Origin: Caldifarciminota bacterium
Lineage (GTDB): Bacteria; WOR-3; Hydrothermia; WGAB01
Direction: 5' to 3'
Assembly (NCBI GenBank): GCA_015489295.1
Contig: WGAB01000075.1
Coordinates: 1-8,739 of the forward strand
DNA length: 8,739 nucleotides
Numbering within the stretch: the stretch's first letter is position 1; each line of letters starts with the position of its first letter. Under the pieces are notes generated by a model, which was not told where the DNA came from, ran no database searches, and worked only from the letters and a program-made list of their open reading frames with translations. Below are positions 1-6,974 of this stretch, one piece after another. The position numbers and the translations under genes were made by a program.

Positions 1-135
1 CTGGCCGATTCCAGGCTCCGTTCGCAAATGGGTGAGGCCGCCCGCCGCGACATCCCCCAACGGTTCTCGGCGGACCGCATGGTCCGGGACACCCTGCGCA
101 TCTATCGGGAGGTGCTGGAATGCGCACGCGCCTGA
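1..135 (+). CDS. Glycosyltransferase, GT4 type, C-terminal fragment
   Basis: Frame 1 is open from the window edge to a TGA at 133-135 and gives 44 residues ending in YREVLECARA. The pattern, an amphipathic stretch with RFSADRMVRDTLRIYREVLE, is the usual C-terminal helix of GT-B fold glycosyltransferases of family GT4, where a loosely conserved F-S-x-x-x-M-V-x-x-T-x-x-x-Y closes the protein. The catalytic part lies outside the window, so donor and acceptor are unknown. The next gene starts inside this one: its ATG at 120 gives a 16-bp overlap, and its ribosome site at 107-113 is also inside. This suggests translational coupling and a shared glycan pathway. The family call rests on a short tail only. 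Confidence 0.7.
   Translation: MADSRLRSQMGEAARRDIPQRFSADRMVRDTLRIYREVLECARA
107..113 (+). promoter_or_regulatory. Ribosome binding site for the CgeB-like gene
   Basis: GGGAGGT lies 6 nt before the ATG at 120, inside the end of the preceding glycosyltransferase gene. It decides this start and supports coupled translation of the two genes. Confidence 0.75.
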
Positions 136-1127
136 GGGTTTTCATCGTGGGGGCCTGGAACCACCGCGGGCGGCACGAGGAATTCCTCTACCGGGCCCTG
201 AAGACCCTGGGAGCCGAGGTCCGGGGCCTGAATCCCTCCCGCCACCAGAGCGTGTACCACCGGGGCCCCCGGCTGTTCCCCTGGCTCCTGGAACGGCAGG
301 TCCGGCGGTTCCGGCCCCATCTCGTGGTGACCGCCAAGGGGCGCGGCGTGCCCCCGGAGCTGTGGCAGAGCCTGCCCGGGCTCAAGGTGATGTGGTACCC
401 GGATTACCGGGATCCGCCGGATCCCCACATCCTGGCCCTGGCCCGGGCTTCGGATTGCTTCTTCCTGACGGCCTACGGTCAGATTCCCCGGTACCGGGCC
501 CTGGGCGTGCGGCGGGTGTACTTTTTGCCCCAGGCCGTGGACGACCGCATGCGGCCACCGCCCGATCCCTGGCCGCCCATGCGGTTTCCCGTGGTGTTCC
601 TGGGGTCGGGCTATGCCTACCGGCACCGCTGGGAGGTCCTGCTCGCCTTCGCCCGGCGCTTCGAGCTCCATGTATTTGGAGGTGGCTGGGATCGGTACCG
701 GTGCCCCTTTCCGCCGGAGTGGTGCCTCGCCCCGGAGGCTTGGCGGCAGGCGCGGCAGCAGCTTCGCCACCGGCATCCTCCGGTGTACAACGAAGAATAC
801 GGTGCCGTGCTGTACCGGTCGGGTATCGTGCTGGGCACCGCGGTGCCCGGGGTGCCCCTGTACTTCTCCAACCGCGTGTGGTTCACCCTGGGCTGGAGCG
901 GATTCTTGCTGCAGGAGTATGTGGAAGGCCTGGAAACGCTGTTTGAGAACCACCAACACCTGGTGTGGTTCCGATCACTGGAGGAGGGGCTGGACCTGGC
1001 CGATCGCTACCTGCGGTACCCCTACGAACGGCACCGGATCGCCCGAAACGGGTACCGGCTGGTACACGCGCGGCACACCTACCGCCACCGGGTGCAGCAA
1101 CTCTTGCGCCAGTGCGGGATCTCGTAG
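120..1127 (+). CDS. CgeB-like glycosyltransferase (GT-B, Glyco_trans_1_2 type)
   Basis: This 335-aa soluble protein has no signal peptide or membrane segment. The N-terminal half begins with a Rossmann-like strand (RLRVFIVGAW, residues 5-13) and has LKVMWYPDYRDPPDP around 88-102, resembling the N-terminal domain seen next to CgeB-type domains. A central linker carries RRVYFLPQAVDD (131-142). Residues 246-330 match the CgeB-type group 1 transferase end: YFSNRVWFTLGWSGFLLQEY, then LETLFENHQHLVWFRSLEE, then YLRYPYERHRIARNG and HARHTYRHRV. In this family that region binds the nucleotide-sugar donor. CgeB itself is a Bacillus spore-surface maturation protein, but homologues act widely in glycan or polysaccharide decoration, so a spore role is not implied. 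The gene overlaps an upstream GT4 gene and ends 1 nt from the stop of the convergent GT2 gene. Acceptor and sugar are unknown. Confidence 0.8.
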   Translation: MRTRLRVFIVGAWNHRGRHEEFLYRALKTLGAEVRGLNPSRHQSVYHRGPRLFPWLLERQVRRFRPHLVVTAKGRGVPPELWQSLPGLKVMWYPDYRDPPDPHILALARASDCFFLTAYGQIPRYRALGVRRVYFLPQAVDDRMRPPPDPWPPMRFPVVFLGSGYAYRHRWEVLLAFARRFELHVFGGGWDRYRCPFPPEWCLAPEAWRQARQQLRHRHPPVYNEEYGAVLYRSGIVLGTAVPGVPLYFSNRVWFTLGWSGFLLQEYVEGLETLFENHQHLVWFRSLEEGLDLADRYLRYPYERHRIARNGYRLVHARHTYRHRVQQLLRQCGIS

Positions 1128-1128
1128 G

Positions 1129-2316
1129 TCAGAGTTTGGAATCGGGCTGGACCTCGGGGAGCCCCTCTTCGGGCGGATACACCGGGTAGAACCGCCCTTT
1201 CCACCACACCCCGCCGTATACCAGCACCTGATACATGGAGTACACCACGGTCATCAGGCCGAACAACACAGACAGATGGGCCAGCAGAGCCTGCCAGGCA
1301 GGATACCCGTAGGGCCGGTCGGTCCGCGACTTGATCAGCGGAAGGAACAGGGATTCCACCAGGTACAGGGGCCAGGGCCCCTGGCCGGTCCACAGGGTCC
1401 GCAGGAGGCCCATCAGCGGCAGGTAGAAGATCGTGAACACGGCCACGAGGAGAAGGAGCACCGATCGCACTGAGTACCGGAAGGCTCCAAAGGCGCTTTT
1501 GCCGAAGCCGTACCAGGTTTGCCGCAGGCCCTCGTAGAAGCGTACCTCCACGCGGTCCGGCGCGGCCACCACCAGCACGCGTTTGCCGTGGGCCTTAAAC
1601 AGGCGGGCCAGGGCAATGTCTTCCACCACCTCCCACCGGAGGGCGGCATGGCCTCCGGTTTCCCGGTAGGCACTGCTCCGCACGAAGATCCAGGGGCCCA
1701 GGGCCGCGGCCCACAGGGGGCTTTTCCGTTGCCAGATCCACCGCAGCGGGAAGAACCCCAGGAACGCCGTGGTAATCATGGTTTGGGTGAGGGCCTCGGC
1801 CAGCGACCGGGTTTCCACCCTGGGGATCAGGGAGAGCAGATCGGCTGCCTGGGTTTCCATCAGGGAAACGGCCCAGGCCACGGTATCCGGGGCCATGCGG
1901 GCATCGGCATCGAGGAAGAGCCAGTACCGGCCCCGGGCGTGGCGCGCCAGCTGGGCGCAGGCGAAGTTCTTGCCCATCCAGCCGGGCGGCAGGGCCTTGC
2001 CCACCAGAAGGTGCACCCGGGGGTCCCGTCGGGCAAATTCCCGAACCACCTCCTGGGTCCGGTCCTCGGAGTGGTCATCGTATACCCAAACCTCCAACCG
2101 GGGATAGGTTTGGGCCAGGACGCTTTCCAGGCAGGCCCGAAGCCGGTGCTCCTCGTTGCGGGCCGGGATCAGCACCGAAACCAGGGGCTCCCCGGAACCC
2201 TGGCCTGCGGCCTCCTCCATCTCCCGGGAGAACCGCAGGTTATCGGTCACCACCCACAGGAACCCGAGGAACACGACGAGTACCAGCAGGTGGTACAGCA
2301 GGGCTATTCCTTCCAA
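1129..2316 (-). CDS. Membrane GT2 glycosyltransferase, CrtQ/HpnB-like
   Basis: About 395 aa if started at TTG 2316, which has GAGGG 7 nt upstream. The frame stays open further upstream, but that part is a shadow of the plsY-like gene. Alternatives are CTG 2301 and GTG 2274. Order: N-terminal membrane helix (about 4-24), GT-A domain with VSVLIPARNEE (46-56), nucleotide-binding YDDHSEDRT (79-87), PPGWMGKNFAC (110-120), DADAR metal motif (136-140) and VVEDIAL (230-236) holding the likely base. Three or so C-terminal helices follow (about 284-308, 316-328, 340-367), ending in WWKGRFYP. PPGW-x-GK together with the C-terminal helices is typical of glycosyltransferases near carotenoid (CrtQ) and hopanoid (HpnB) genes, suggesting a lipid acceptor, but no carotenoid or hopanoid gene is visible here. 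It overlaps the plsY-like gene by 13 bp. Confidence 0.82.
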   Translation of the reverse strand: MEGIALLYHLLVLVVFLGFLWVVTDNLRFSREMEEAAGQGSGEPLVSVLIPARNEEHRLRACLESVLAQTYPRLEVWVYDDHSEDRTQEVVREFARRDPRVHLLVGKALPPGWMGKNFACAQLARHARGRYWLFLDADARMAPDTVAWAVSLMETQAADLLSLIPRVETRSLAEALTQTMITTAFLGFFPLRWIWQRKSPLWAAALGPWIFVRSSAYRETGGHAALRWEVVEDIALARLFKAHGKRVLVVAAPDRVEVRFYEGLRQTWYGFGKSAFGAFRYSVRSVLLLLVAVFTIFYLPLMGLLRTLWTGQGPWPLYLVESLFLPLIKSRTDRPYGYPAWQALLAHLSVLFGLMTVVYSMYQVLVYGGVWWKGRFYPVYPPEEGLPEVQPDSKL

Positions 2317-2888
2317 TGCACGTCCCTCGCTCTTATGCGCACCATATGCCGATGGTCCAGCATCCGTTTCACGCCGAGCCAGAGGAAGAGCAACAGGGCC
2401 TTCCGGGCCTCGGACAGGGGAACGGAGGCCAGGGGCATCCACACCAGAAATAGGGACACAAGGGCCAGGGTAATGGCCAGATGGAAGTTTCGTCCGAGCC
2501 AGAAGAGGGCTCCGTAGGTGGCCAGGGTGGCGAGGGTGACCCCGGGCAGGATCGCGAGGGCCACCCCCAGGGCGGTGGCCAGGCCTTTGCCGCCCCGGAA
2601 CCGGTGGAACACCGGGTACCCGTGGCCCAGCACCGCGGCAAACCCGCAGAGCCAGGGGTCCAGGCCCCACGACCGGGCCAGGGCCACGGCGGCAACGCCC
2701 TTCAGGGCATCCAGCAGGGCAGTCAGCACGCCCCAGGGCGGCCCCACCACATGCCACACGTTCCGGGCCCCCACGTTGCCCTCGCCCACCTCAAAGATGT
2801 CCAGCCCGGTACGCCACCGGGTGATCCAGTACGCAAAGGGCAAGGACCCCACCAGGTAGCACGCCAGTAAGCCCTGCAAAACCTCCAT
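2304..2888 (-). CDS. PlsY-like acyltransferase homologue with altered active-site motifs
   Basis: This 194-aa polytopic membrane protein has normal PlsY length. PlsY transfers an acyl group from acyl-phosphate to glycerol-3-phosphate, giving lysophosphatidic acid at the inner membrane. Visible family marks are GSLPFAYW (14-21), motif 1 GEGNVGARNVWHVVG (35-49), LLDALKG (58-64) and motif 2 GHGYPVFHRFRGGKGLATA (88-106), the glycine-rich phosphate loop. Against the canonical motif 1 GSGNxGATNxxR, the serine is E36, the threonine is R42 and the arginine is H46. The C-terminal motif 3 (HRxNIxRLxxGxE) reads HRHMVRIRARDVHWKE, keeping the histidine but losing the asparagine and glutamate. The start ATG 2888 has GGAGGGG 5 nt upstream. 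It lies 33 bp after rodA and overlaps the GT2 gene. It may be a divergent paralogue with another acceptor rather than the housekeeping enzyme. Confidence 0.85.
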   Translation of the reverse strand: MEVLQGLLACYLVGSLPFAYWITRWRTGLDIFEVGEGNVGARNVWHVVGPPWGVLTALLDALKGVAAVALARSWGLDPWLCGFAAVLGHGYPVFHRFRGGKGLATALGVALAILPGVTLATLATYGALFWLGRNFHLAITLALVSLFLVWMPLASVPLSEARKALLLFLWLGVKRMLDHRHMVRIRARDVHWKE

Positions 2889-2901
2889 CGGAGCCCCTCC
2901 G
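2889..2901 (-). promoter_or_regulatory. Ribosome site within a small hairpin before the plsY-like gene
   Basis: On the minus strand CGGAG-GGG-CTCCG forms a 5-bp stem with a 3-nt loop ending directly at the ATG. The ribosome site GGAGGGG (2900-2894) is partly inside the stem, so folding could lower initiation. The hairpin is small and its effect is inferred. Confidence 0.4.
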
Positions 2902-2906
2902 GCCTA

Positions 2907-2912
2907 ATTATA
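2907..2912 (-). promoter_or_regulatory. Possible internal -10 element (TATAAT)
   Basis: A perfect TATAAT on the minus strand sits in the 33-bp gap between rodA and the plsY-like gene, in an AT-rich island within very GC-rich DNA. A transcript would start near 2900, leaving about 12 nt of leader. The -35 is weak: TTGCCT at 2932-2927 is only 14 bp away, and no good hexamer lies at 17 bp. An internal promoter is possible but unproven. Confidence 0.3.
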
Positions 2913-2921
2913 CCGGAAAGA

Positions 2922-4103
2922 TTACCAGGCAAACCGGGGTTCCTGGCTTTCCTTGTGGATCCGCAGCAGAATCCCCAGAGCGGCGAATTCGGTAAGCAGA
3001 TGGCTGCCGCCGTAGGTCATAAAGGGCAGCGGAATCCCGGTCACCGGAAACATCCCCAGATTGGTGGCCAGGTTGGTGGCGGTGTGGTACAAGAGATACC
3101 CCAGAATGCCCGCGGCGATCCCCCGGAACACCGGCGACTCCAGGGTGTCGGCCCACAGGGCCAGGAACCAGAAGAACAGGGCAAACAGGATCAGGACCAG
3201 GGCGGTGGCCACAAAGCCGAACTCCTCGCCAATGCTGGTAAAGATGAAGTCCGTATGGGCCTCGGGCAGAAAGGCCAGGCCCTTCTGGGTGCCCTGGCGG
3301 TACCCCTTGCCCAGGAGGCCGCCTGAGCCCAGGGCGATCCGGGCCTGCAGCGTTTGCCAGCCCGGCCCCTGGCGGTACTTCTCCGGATTGAGAAACGCCA
3401 CAATGCGGGCCTTCTGGTAATCGTGGAGCAGGCGATCCACCAGGACGGGCGACAGCAACCCCACCAGGGTTACCAGAAACACCAGCACCAGCCCCACGCC
3501 CGGTGTCACCCGTACCAGGTACAGGAGAAGCAGCACCAGCCCCAGAAACACGAGGAAACTCAGCGAATTGAAGGAAAAGGCCACCGCCAGCGGCGGCAAC
3601 GTTACCAGGAGCAGAAACGCCAGGTTCCGGGCCATCACCAGGGACACCGCCACATAGATCACGAAAAAGGTGATGGCCGTAGCCAGGTCGGGCTCCAGCA
3701 AGACCAGCCCCAGGGGCAGGAGGGTCAGGAAGCCCATCCGGATCATCTGCCAGGTGTCGTTCCGCTTTTCGTAGCCGTAGGCCAGGGTGAGGATCAGGAT
3801 GAGCTTCATGGTCTCCGCAGGCTGCCAGTGAAACGGCCCCAGGGCGATCCAGCGCCGGGCCCCGGCCCCGTGCCCGACGACCAGCACCGCCAGCAGGGAC
3901 AGGAGCCCCAGGAGGTACAGGATGGGCACCGTGAATTTCCAGAACCGGAGGGGAATCCGCCAGGTGACGAGGAGGGCCCCCAGGGCCAGTGCCAGGTACA
4001 CTGCCTGGCGGGCCGCCCACCGGGGGTCAATGGAGGAGAGTTCTACCAGGGCCAGAAGGGCCAGCACCCCGGCAATCGGCAGGAGCCACCGTAACGGCTT
4101 CAT
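2922..4103 (-). CDS. rodA: Rod-shape determining SEDS glycosyltransferase RodA
   Basis: A 393-aa membrane protein with about ten helices, of usual RodA size. SEDS proteins polymerise lipid II into glycan strands and work with a class B PBP. Visible marks are GARRWIALGPFHWQPAET (81-98) with the conserved glutamate E97, LEPDLATA (136-143), FLNPEKYRQGPGWQTLQARIAL from 237, the EAHTDFIFTSIGEEFGF loop (281-297) with the likely catalytic D285, and the FPVTGIPLPFMTYGG signature (352-366). LEPDLATA replaces the more common KQPDLGTA. The partner is PBP2 upstream, and the two overlap by ATGA (start 4103, PBP2 stop 4100-4102). A GGAGG at 4113-4109 sits 5 nt before the ATG. That neighbour points to RodA in elongation rather than FtsW in division. 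Confidence 0.95.
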   Translation of the reverse strand: MKPLRWLLPIAGVLALLALVELSSIDPRWAARQAVYLALALGALLVTWRIPLRFWKFTVPILYLLGLLSLLAVLVVGHGAGARRWIALGPFHWQPAETMKLILILTLAYGYEKRNDTWQMIRMGFLTLLPLGLVLLEPDLATAITFFVIYVAVSLVMARNLAFLLLVTLPPLAVAFSFNSLSFLVFLGLVLLLLYLVRVTPGVGLVLVFLVTLVGLLSPVLVDRLLHDYQKARIVAFLNPEKYRQGPGWQTLQARIALGSGGLLGKGYRQGTQKGLAFLPEAHTDFIFTSIGEEFGFVATALVLILFALFFWFLALWADTLESPVFRGIAAGILGYLLYHTATNLATNLGMFPVTGIPLPFMTYGGSHLLTEFAALGILLRIHKESQEPRFAW

Positions 4104-5779
4104 CGCGGCCTCCGTCGTGCGTAGCGCTTAAGGATCTCAGCGGCCAGCGGAGCCGCACTGCTGCCCCCGTGCCCGCCGTGTTCCACAAGGACCACCAGAA
4201 CCACCTCCGGCTGCTCGTAGGGCGCGAAGGCCACGAACCAGGCGTGATCCTGGCCGTGGGGGTTCTGGGCGGTACCGGTTTTGCCGGCCACGGCGATCTC
4301 CGGAATATCGGCCGCCCGGCCGGTGCCCTGGGTGACCACCCGACGCATGGCCCGGTGGATCACATCGTAGGTTTCCGGCGAAAAGGGCAACCTGAGGGTG
4401 TCCAGCCGGGGAGGCCGCAGGAGCAGGTGGGGGGCCGGCATCTTTCCCCGGGCCGCAATGAGGCCCGTGAGCGTGGCCACCTCCAGGGGCGTGAGGCTGA
4501 GTTCACCCTGGCCGATGGCCAGGTTCAGCACCAGGCCCTCGGTGACACCATAGCGGCCGTAGGCCTGCCGGTACCAGGCATAGGTGGGCACGAAGCCGGT
4601 CCGGGCCTCCGGCAACCGGACCCAGGGCCCCTTCCAGGGCAATTCGCCCAGCAGGGTGAGAAACCGCCGCAGGCCAATCTTGAGGCCCAGGGCGTAGAAA
4701 TAGACATCGCAGGAGTGGGCAATCGCCTCGTACAGGTTCACCGGGCCATGGCCGGTTTTGAGCCAGCAGAGCCAAACCCGGTTGCCGTACCGGAACCGTC
4801 CCGTGCAGGTGATCCACCGCCGCCCCGGGGAAACCAGGTGGAGGTCCAGGCCCATCAGGCCCACCAGGGGTTTGAAGGTGGAACCCGGGGGGTACCGCCC
4901 GGCCACCGCTCGGTTCAATAGCGGGTGCCGGGGATCCGTGCGGATGCTGTCCCAGAGGGCAAAGGGAATGCCGGTCACGAACCAGTTGGGGTCCACGGCC
5001 GGATGGGCGTAGAGCACGAGGATGTCGCCGGTGCGCAGGTCCAGCATGACCACGGCCACCTGGGCGGTATCCGACACCAGGGAGTCCACGGCCAATTGCA
5101 ACGGAGCATCCAGGGTAGTCACCAGGTCGTTGCCGCTCTGGGGCGGGATCGGCGGCCGCGGGTCCAGCCGGGTGAGGCGGCCCCGGGCGTCCACCGCCAC
5201 AAACCGAATTCCCGGGGTGCCGTGGAGGCTGTCTTCGTAGGCCCGTTCCAGGCCCATCCGCCCCACGAAATCATCGGGGTCGTAGCCCCGGGATTCCACC
5301 TCCTGCCGGTTCACCCGCCCAATGTAGCCCACCGGATGAAGGAACGCCTCGCCATAGGGGTAGTACCGGATCAGCGTGGGGCTCACGATCACCCAGGGCA
5401 GCCGGTCGGATCGTTCCTCCAGGGCGGTGACCGTTTCAATGGAGAGATCGGATTTCAGGGTAACAAAGCCCACGCCCTTCAGGGAATCGCGGGGGATTTG
5501 AAGGTTCAGGATCCGGCGCAGGGTATCCCACTCGGCCTGACCCAGCCTCGCCGGCACGATGGACACCTTAAACCCTGGCCGATAGTGGGCCAGAGGGATC
5601 CCCTGGCGGTCGTAGATGGCCCCCCGGGAGGGGATCAGGGTGAGCACCTTCACGAAATTTCGCAGGGCCTCCTCCTGGAGCCGGGGGTGCCACAGGATCT
5701 GGATCCGGAACAGCTGGATCAACAGGGGAACAAAGGTCGCCAGCAGGACCACCGAGACCACACGCCGGAGGGGTCTCAT
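4100..5779 (-). CDS. mrdA: Penicillin-binding protein 2 (elongasome transpeptidase)
   Basis: A 559-aa class B PBP that cross-links new glycan during cell elongation, with RodA as polymerase. One N-terminal helix (about 7-25) anchors it. The pedestal region includes SRGAIYDRQGIPLA (51-64) and GYIGRVNRQE plus GRMGLERAYEDSLHG (151-187). The transpeptidase domain has the nucleophile motif S300-T-F-K303, S356-C-D358 as the SxN/SxD motif, and K500-T-G-T. The segment CTGRFRYGNRVWLCWLKTGHG (325-345) is a PBP2 hallmark. An in-frame ATG at 5836 exists, but the one at 5779 is chosen because GGAGGT lies 3 nt before it, the helix follows at once, and it overlaps the mreD stop as ATGA. The stop overlaps the rodA start the same way. 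All catalytic residues are present. Confidence 0.95.
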   Translation of the reverse strand: MRPLRRVVSVVLLATFVPLLIQLFRIQILWHPRLQEEALRNFVKVLTLIPSRGAIYDRQGIPLAHYRPGFKVSIVPARLGQAEWDTLRRILNLQIPRDSLKGVGFVTLKSDLSIETVTALEERSDRLPWVIVSPTLIRYYPYGEAFLHPVGYIGRVNRQEVESRGYDPDDFVGRMGLERAYEDSLHGTPGIRFVAVDARGRLTRLDPRPPIPPQSGNDLVTTLDAPLQLAVDSLVSDTAQVAVVMLDLRTGDILVLYAHPAVDPNWFVTGIPFALWDSIRTDPRHPLLNRAVAGRYPPGSTFKPLVGLMGLDLHLVSPGRRWITCTGRFRYGNRVWLCWLKTGHGPVNLYEAIAHSCDVYFYALGLKIGLRRFLTLLGELPWKGPWVRLPEARTGFVPTYAWYRQAYGRYGVTEGLVLNLAIGQGELSLTPLEVATLTGLIAARGKMPAPHLLLRPPRLDTLRLPFSPETYDVIHRAMRRVVTQGTGRAADIPEIAVAGKTGTAQNPHGQDHAWFVAFAPYEQPEVVLVVLVEHGGHGGSSAAPLAAEILKRYARRRPR

Positions 5780-6195
5780 CGGACCTCCACCAGGAACACC
5801 AGGCTCAACACCAGGGTCAGGAAGCCACCGAGCCAAAGGGTCGGATCCAGCAGGGGGTAGCCGTAGGTGGCGTGCAGGAGCACCCGGTACAGGACCACCA
5901 CCAGCGCTGCCAGCAGGGCCCGCAGGGAGAACAGCCGCAGGTTCATGCGCACCCGCAGCACCTGGAGCAGGGCGTAAACCAGCACCACAAAGGCCGGAAA
6001 CAGCCAGGGGTGGGAGGGATCTGGTGCCTCCCGGAACAGGGCGGCCAGGAAGGCCACCGGCAGAATCCAGGGGCCGTCCCCTCGAAGGAAGAGGGGGATC
6101 AGGAAGGCCAGCGTGAAATCGGGGAAGGCAGGCCGATGGACCCAGCCGTCCAGCAACGCCGCCAGCGGGGCGAGGACAAGCAAAACCGTCAGCAT
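5776..6195 (-). CDS. mreD: Rod-shape determining membrane protein MreD
   Basis: A 139-aa, almost wholly hydrophobic protein with four or five predicted helices, for example residues 2-17, 27-55, 64-82, 92-108 and 121-137. MreD is weakly conserved, so the call rests on size, topology and position directly before PBP2 and RodA, where mreD normally sits. It is somewhat shorter than the E. coli protein of about 160 aa. The in-frame ATG at 6348 belongs to a shadow of the SAM hydrolase gene; ATG 6195 opens the first hydrophobic helix and overlaps the SAM hydrolase stop (ATGCTGA). There is no good ribosome site: the 8 nt before the ATG are CTCCTCCT, so translation probably depends on coupling. No mreC is visible upstream. 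Confidence 0.75.
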   Translation of the reverse strand: MLTVLLVLAPLAALLDGWVHRPAFPDFTLAFLIPLFLRGDGPWILPVAFLAALFREAPDPSHPWLFPAFVVLVYALLQVLRVRMNLRLFSLRALLAALVVVLYRVLLHATYGYPLLDPTLWLGGFLTLVLSLVFLVEVR

Positions 6196-6974
6196 AGGAG
6201 GAGATCCACCGGTTGCAGGGGACGGAGGTTCAGCCGTTCCCGGGCACTGCCTTCTCGCACCGAGATTTCCAGTTCGCCGAAGGAGCCCCACAGGGCCAGG
6301 GCCTCCCCCGGAGCCACATCGGCGTAAGTGCGTTTCATGGGCACCCACCGGTCCTCGATCCGCACGGCCTCCACACAGAGTTCGGGGAACCGACGGCGTT
6401 CCACATTGGTGATGGCGTTGCCGAAGCGATCGAAGAACAGGATCACGCCCCGGGCGCGGTTGCCCTGACGGCTCACCGGGGGTACCTGAAGGCGAACGAG
6501 GTCCGCAGCGTCCAGGGGGTGCCAGTCCTCGGCGGGCACCGGCCCCCGGAGGATCCGGGCAGCGGCAGGGGCGTAAACATCGCGGCCGTGGAAGGTAGAA
6601 GAGGCCTCAGGCGGTGTGGGCACGGCAAAGGCCCGGCTTTCGGGGGTCAGCACCCAGGTGAAGAGGCCGTTGTCCGGCCCCACGAAGGCGTGGGAGCCGG
6701 TAAAGACCACCAGGTTGCGGCGTTCGGTGCCCACCCCGGGGTCCACCACGGCCACGAAGACGGTTCCCGGTGGGAAAAAGGGTACCACCCGCTTCAGCAT
6801 CCAGGCCCCCTGCAGCACGTTCTGGGGAGCCACCTCGTGGGTCAGGTCTACGAACCGGGCCTCCGGCACCTGCCGAAGGATCACGGCCTTCATCACGGCC
6901 ACATAGGGGTCCTGCAGGCCGAAGTCGCTCAGGAGGGCCACCAGGCGATTGGGCTGGAACCACGGCTTGGTCAT
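6189..6974 (-). CDS. SAM hydrolase / SAM hydroxide adenosyltransferase (DUF62)
   Basis: A 261-aa cytosolic enzyme of the DUF62 family, whose members hydrolyse S-adenosylmethionine to adenosine and methionine; relatives are the fluorinase and chlorinase. Motifs in order are LLSDFGLQDPYVAVMK (14-29), DLTHEVAPQNV (43-53), VDPGVGTERRN (77-87), VGPDNGLFTWV (98-108), STFHGRDVYAPAA (125-137), FFDRFGNAITNV (179-190) and LWGSFGELEISV (228-239). The Asp-Arg-His set known for SAM hydrolases is met by D78 and R85 in VDPGVGTERR and the histidine in FHGRD. The extra loop of true fluorinases was not noticed. The ATG lies 9 nt after a tRNA-Ser gene, follows TTTTTTCC and has no Shine-Dalgarno. Its link to the wall operon is only positional. 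Length is normal for the family. Confidence 0.92.
   Translation of the reverse strand: MTKPWFQPNRLVALLSDFGLQDPYVAVMKAVILRQVPEARFVDLTHEVAPQNVLQGAWMLKRVVPFFPPGTVFVAVVDPGVGTERRNLVVFTGSHAFVGPDNGLFTWVLTPESRAFAVPTPPEASSTFHGRDVYAPAAARILRGPVPAEDWHPLDAADLVRLQVPPVSRQGNRARGVILFFDRFGNAITNVERRRFPELCVEAVRIEDRWVPMKRTYADVAPGEALALWGSFGELEISVREGSARERLNLRPLQPVDLLLC

Noticed and set aside
102..959. Long minus-strand frame (285 aa) opposite the CgeB-like gene
   Set aside because: It is rich in Pro, Gly, His and Gln with no family motif, and the opposite strand has a clear glycosyltransferase. It is a typical antisense shadow in GC-rich DNA.
2317..2757. N-terminal extension of the GT2 frame to ATG 2757
   Set aside because: This part lies wholly within the PlsY-like gene in another frame and has shadow composition. 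The membrane helix expected at a GT2 start begins just after TTG 2316.
3354..4094. Plus-strand frame (246 aa) opposite rodA, rich in Gln and His
   Set aside because: Its composition is low-complexity and follows from the complement of Leu/Val codons in RodA; no ribosome site or motif was seen.
4348..4360. Missing or damaged PBP2 active site
   Set aside because: S300-TFK, S356-CD and K500-TGT are all present; Asp in the second motif is tolerated in PBP2 proteins.
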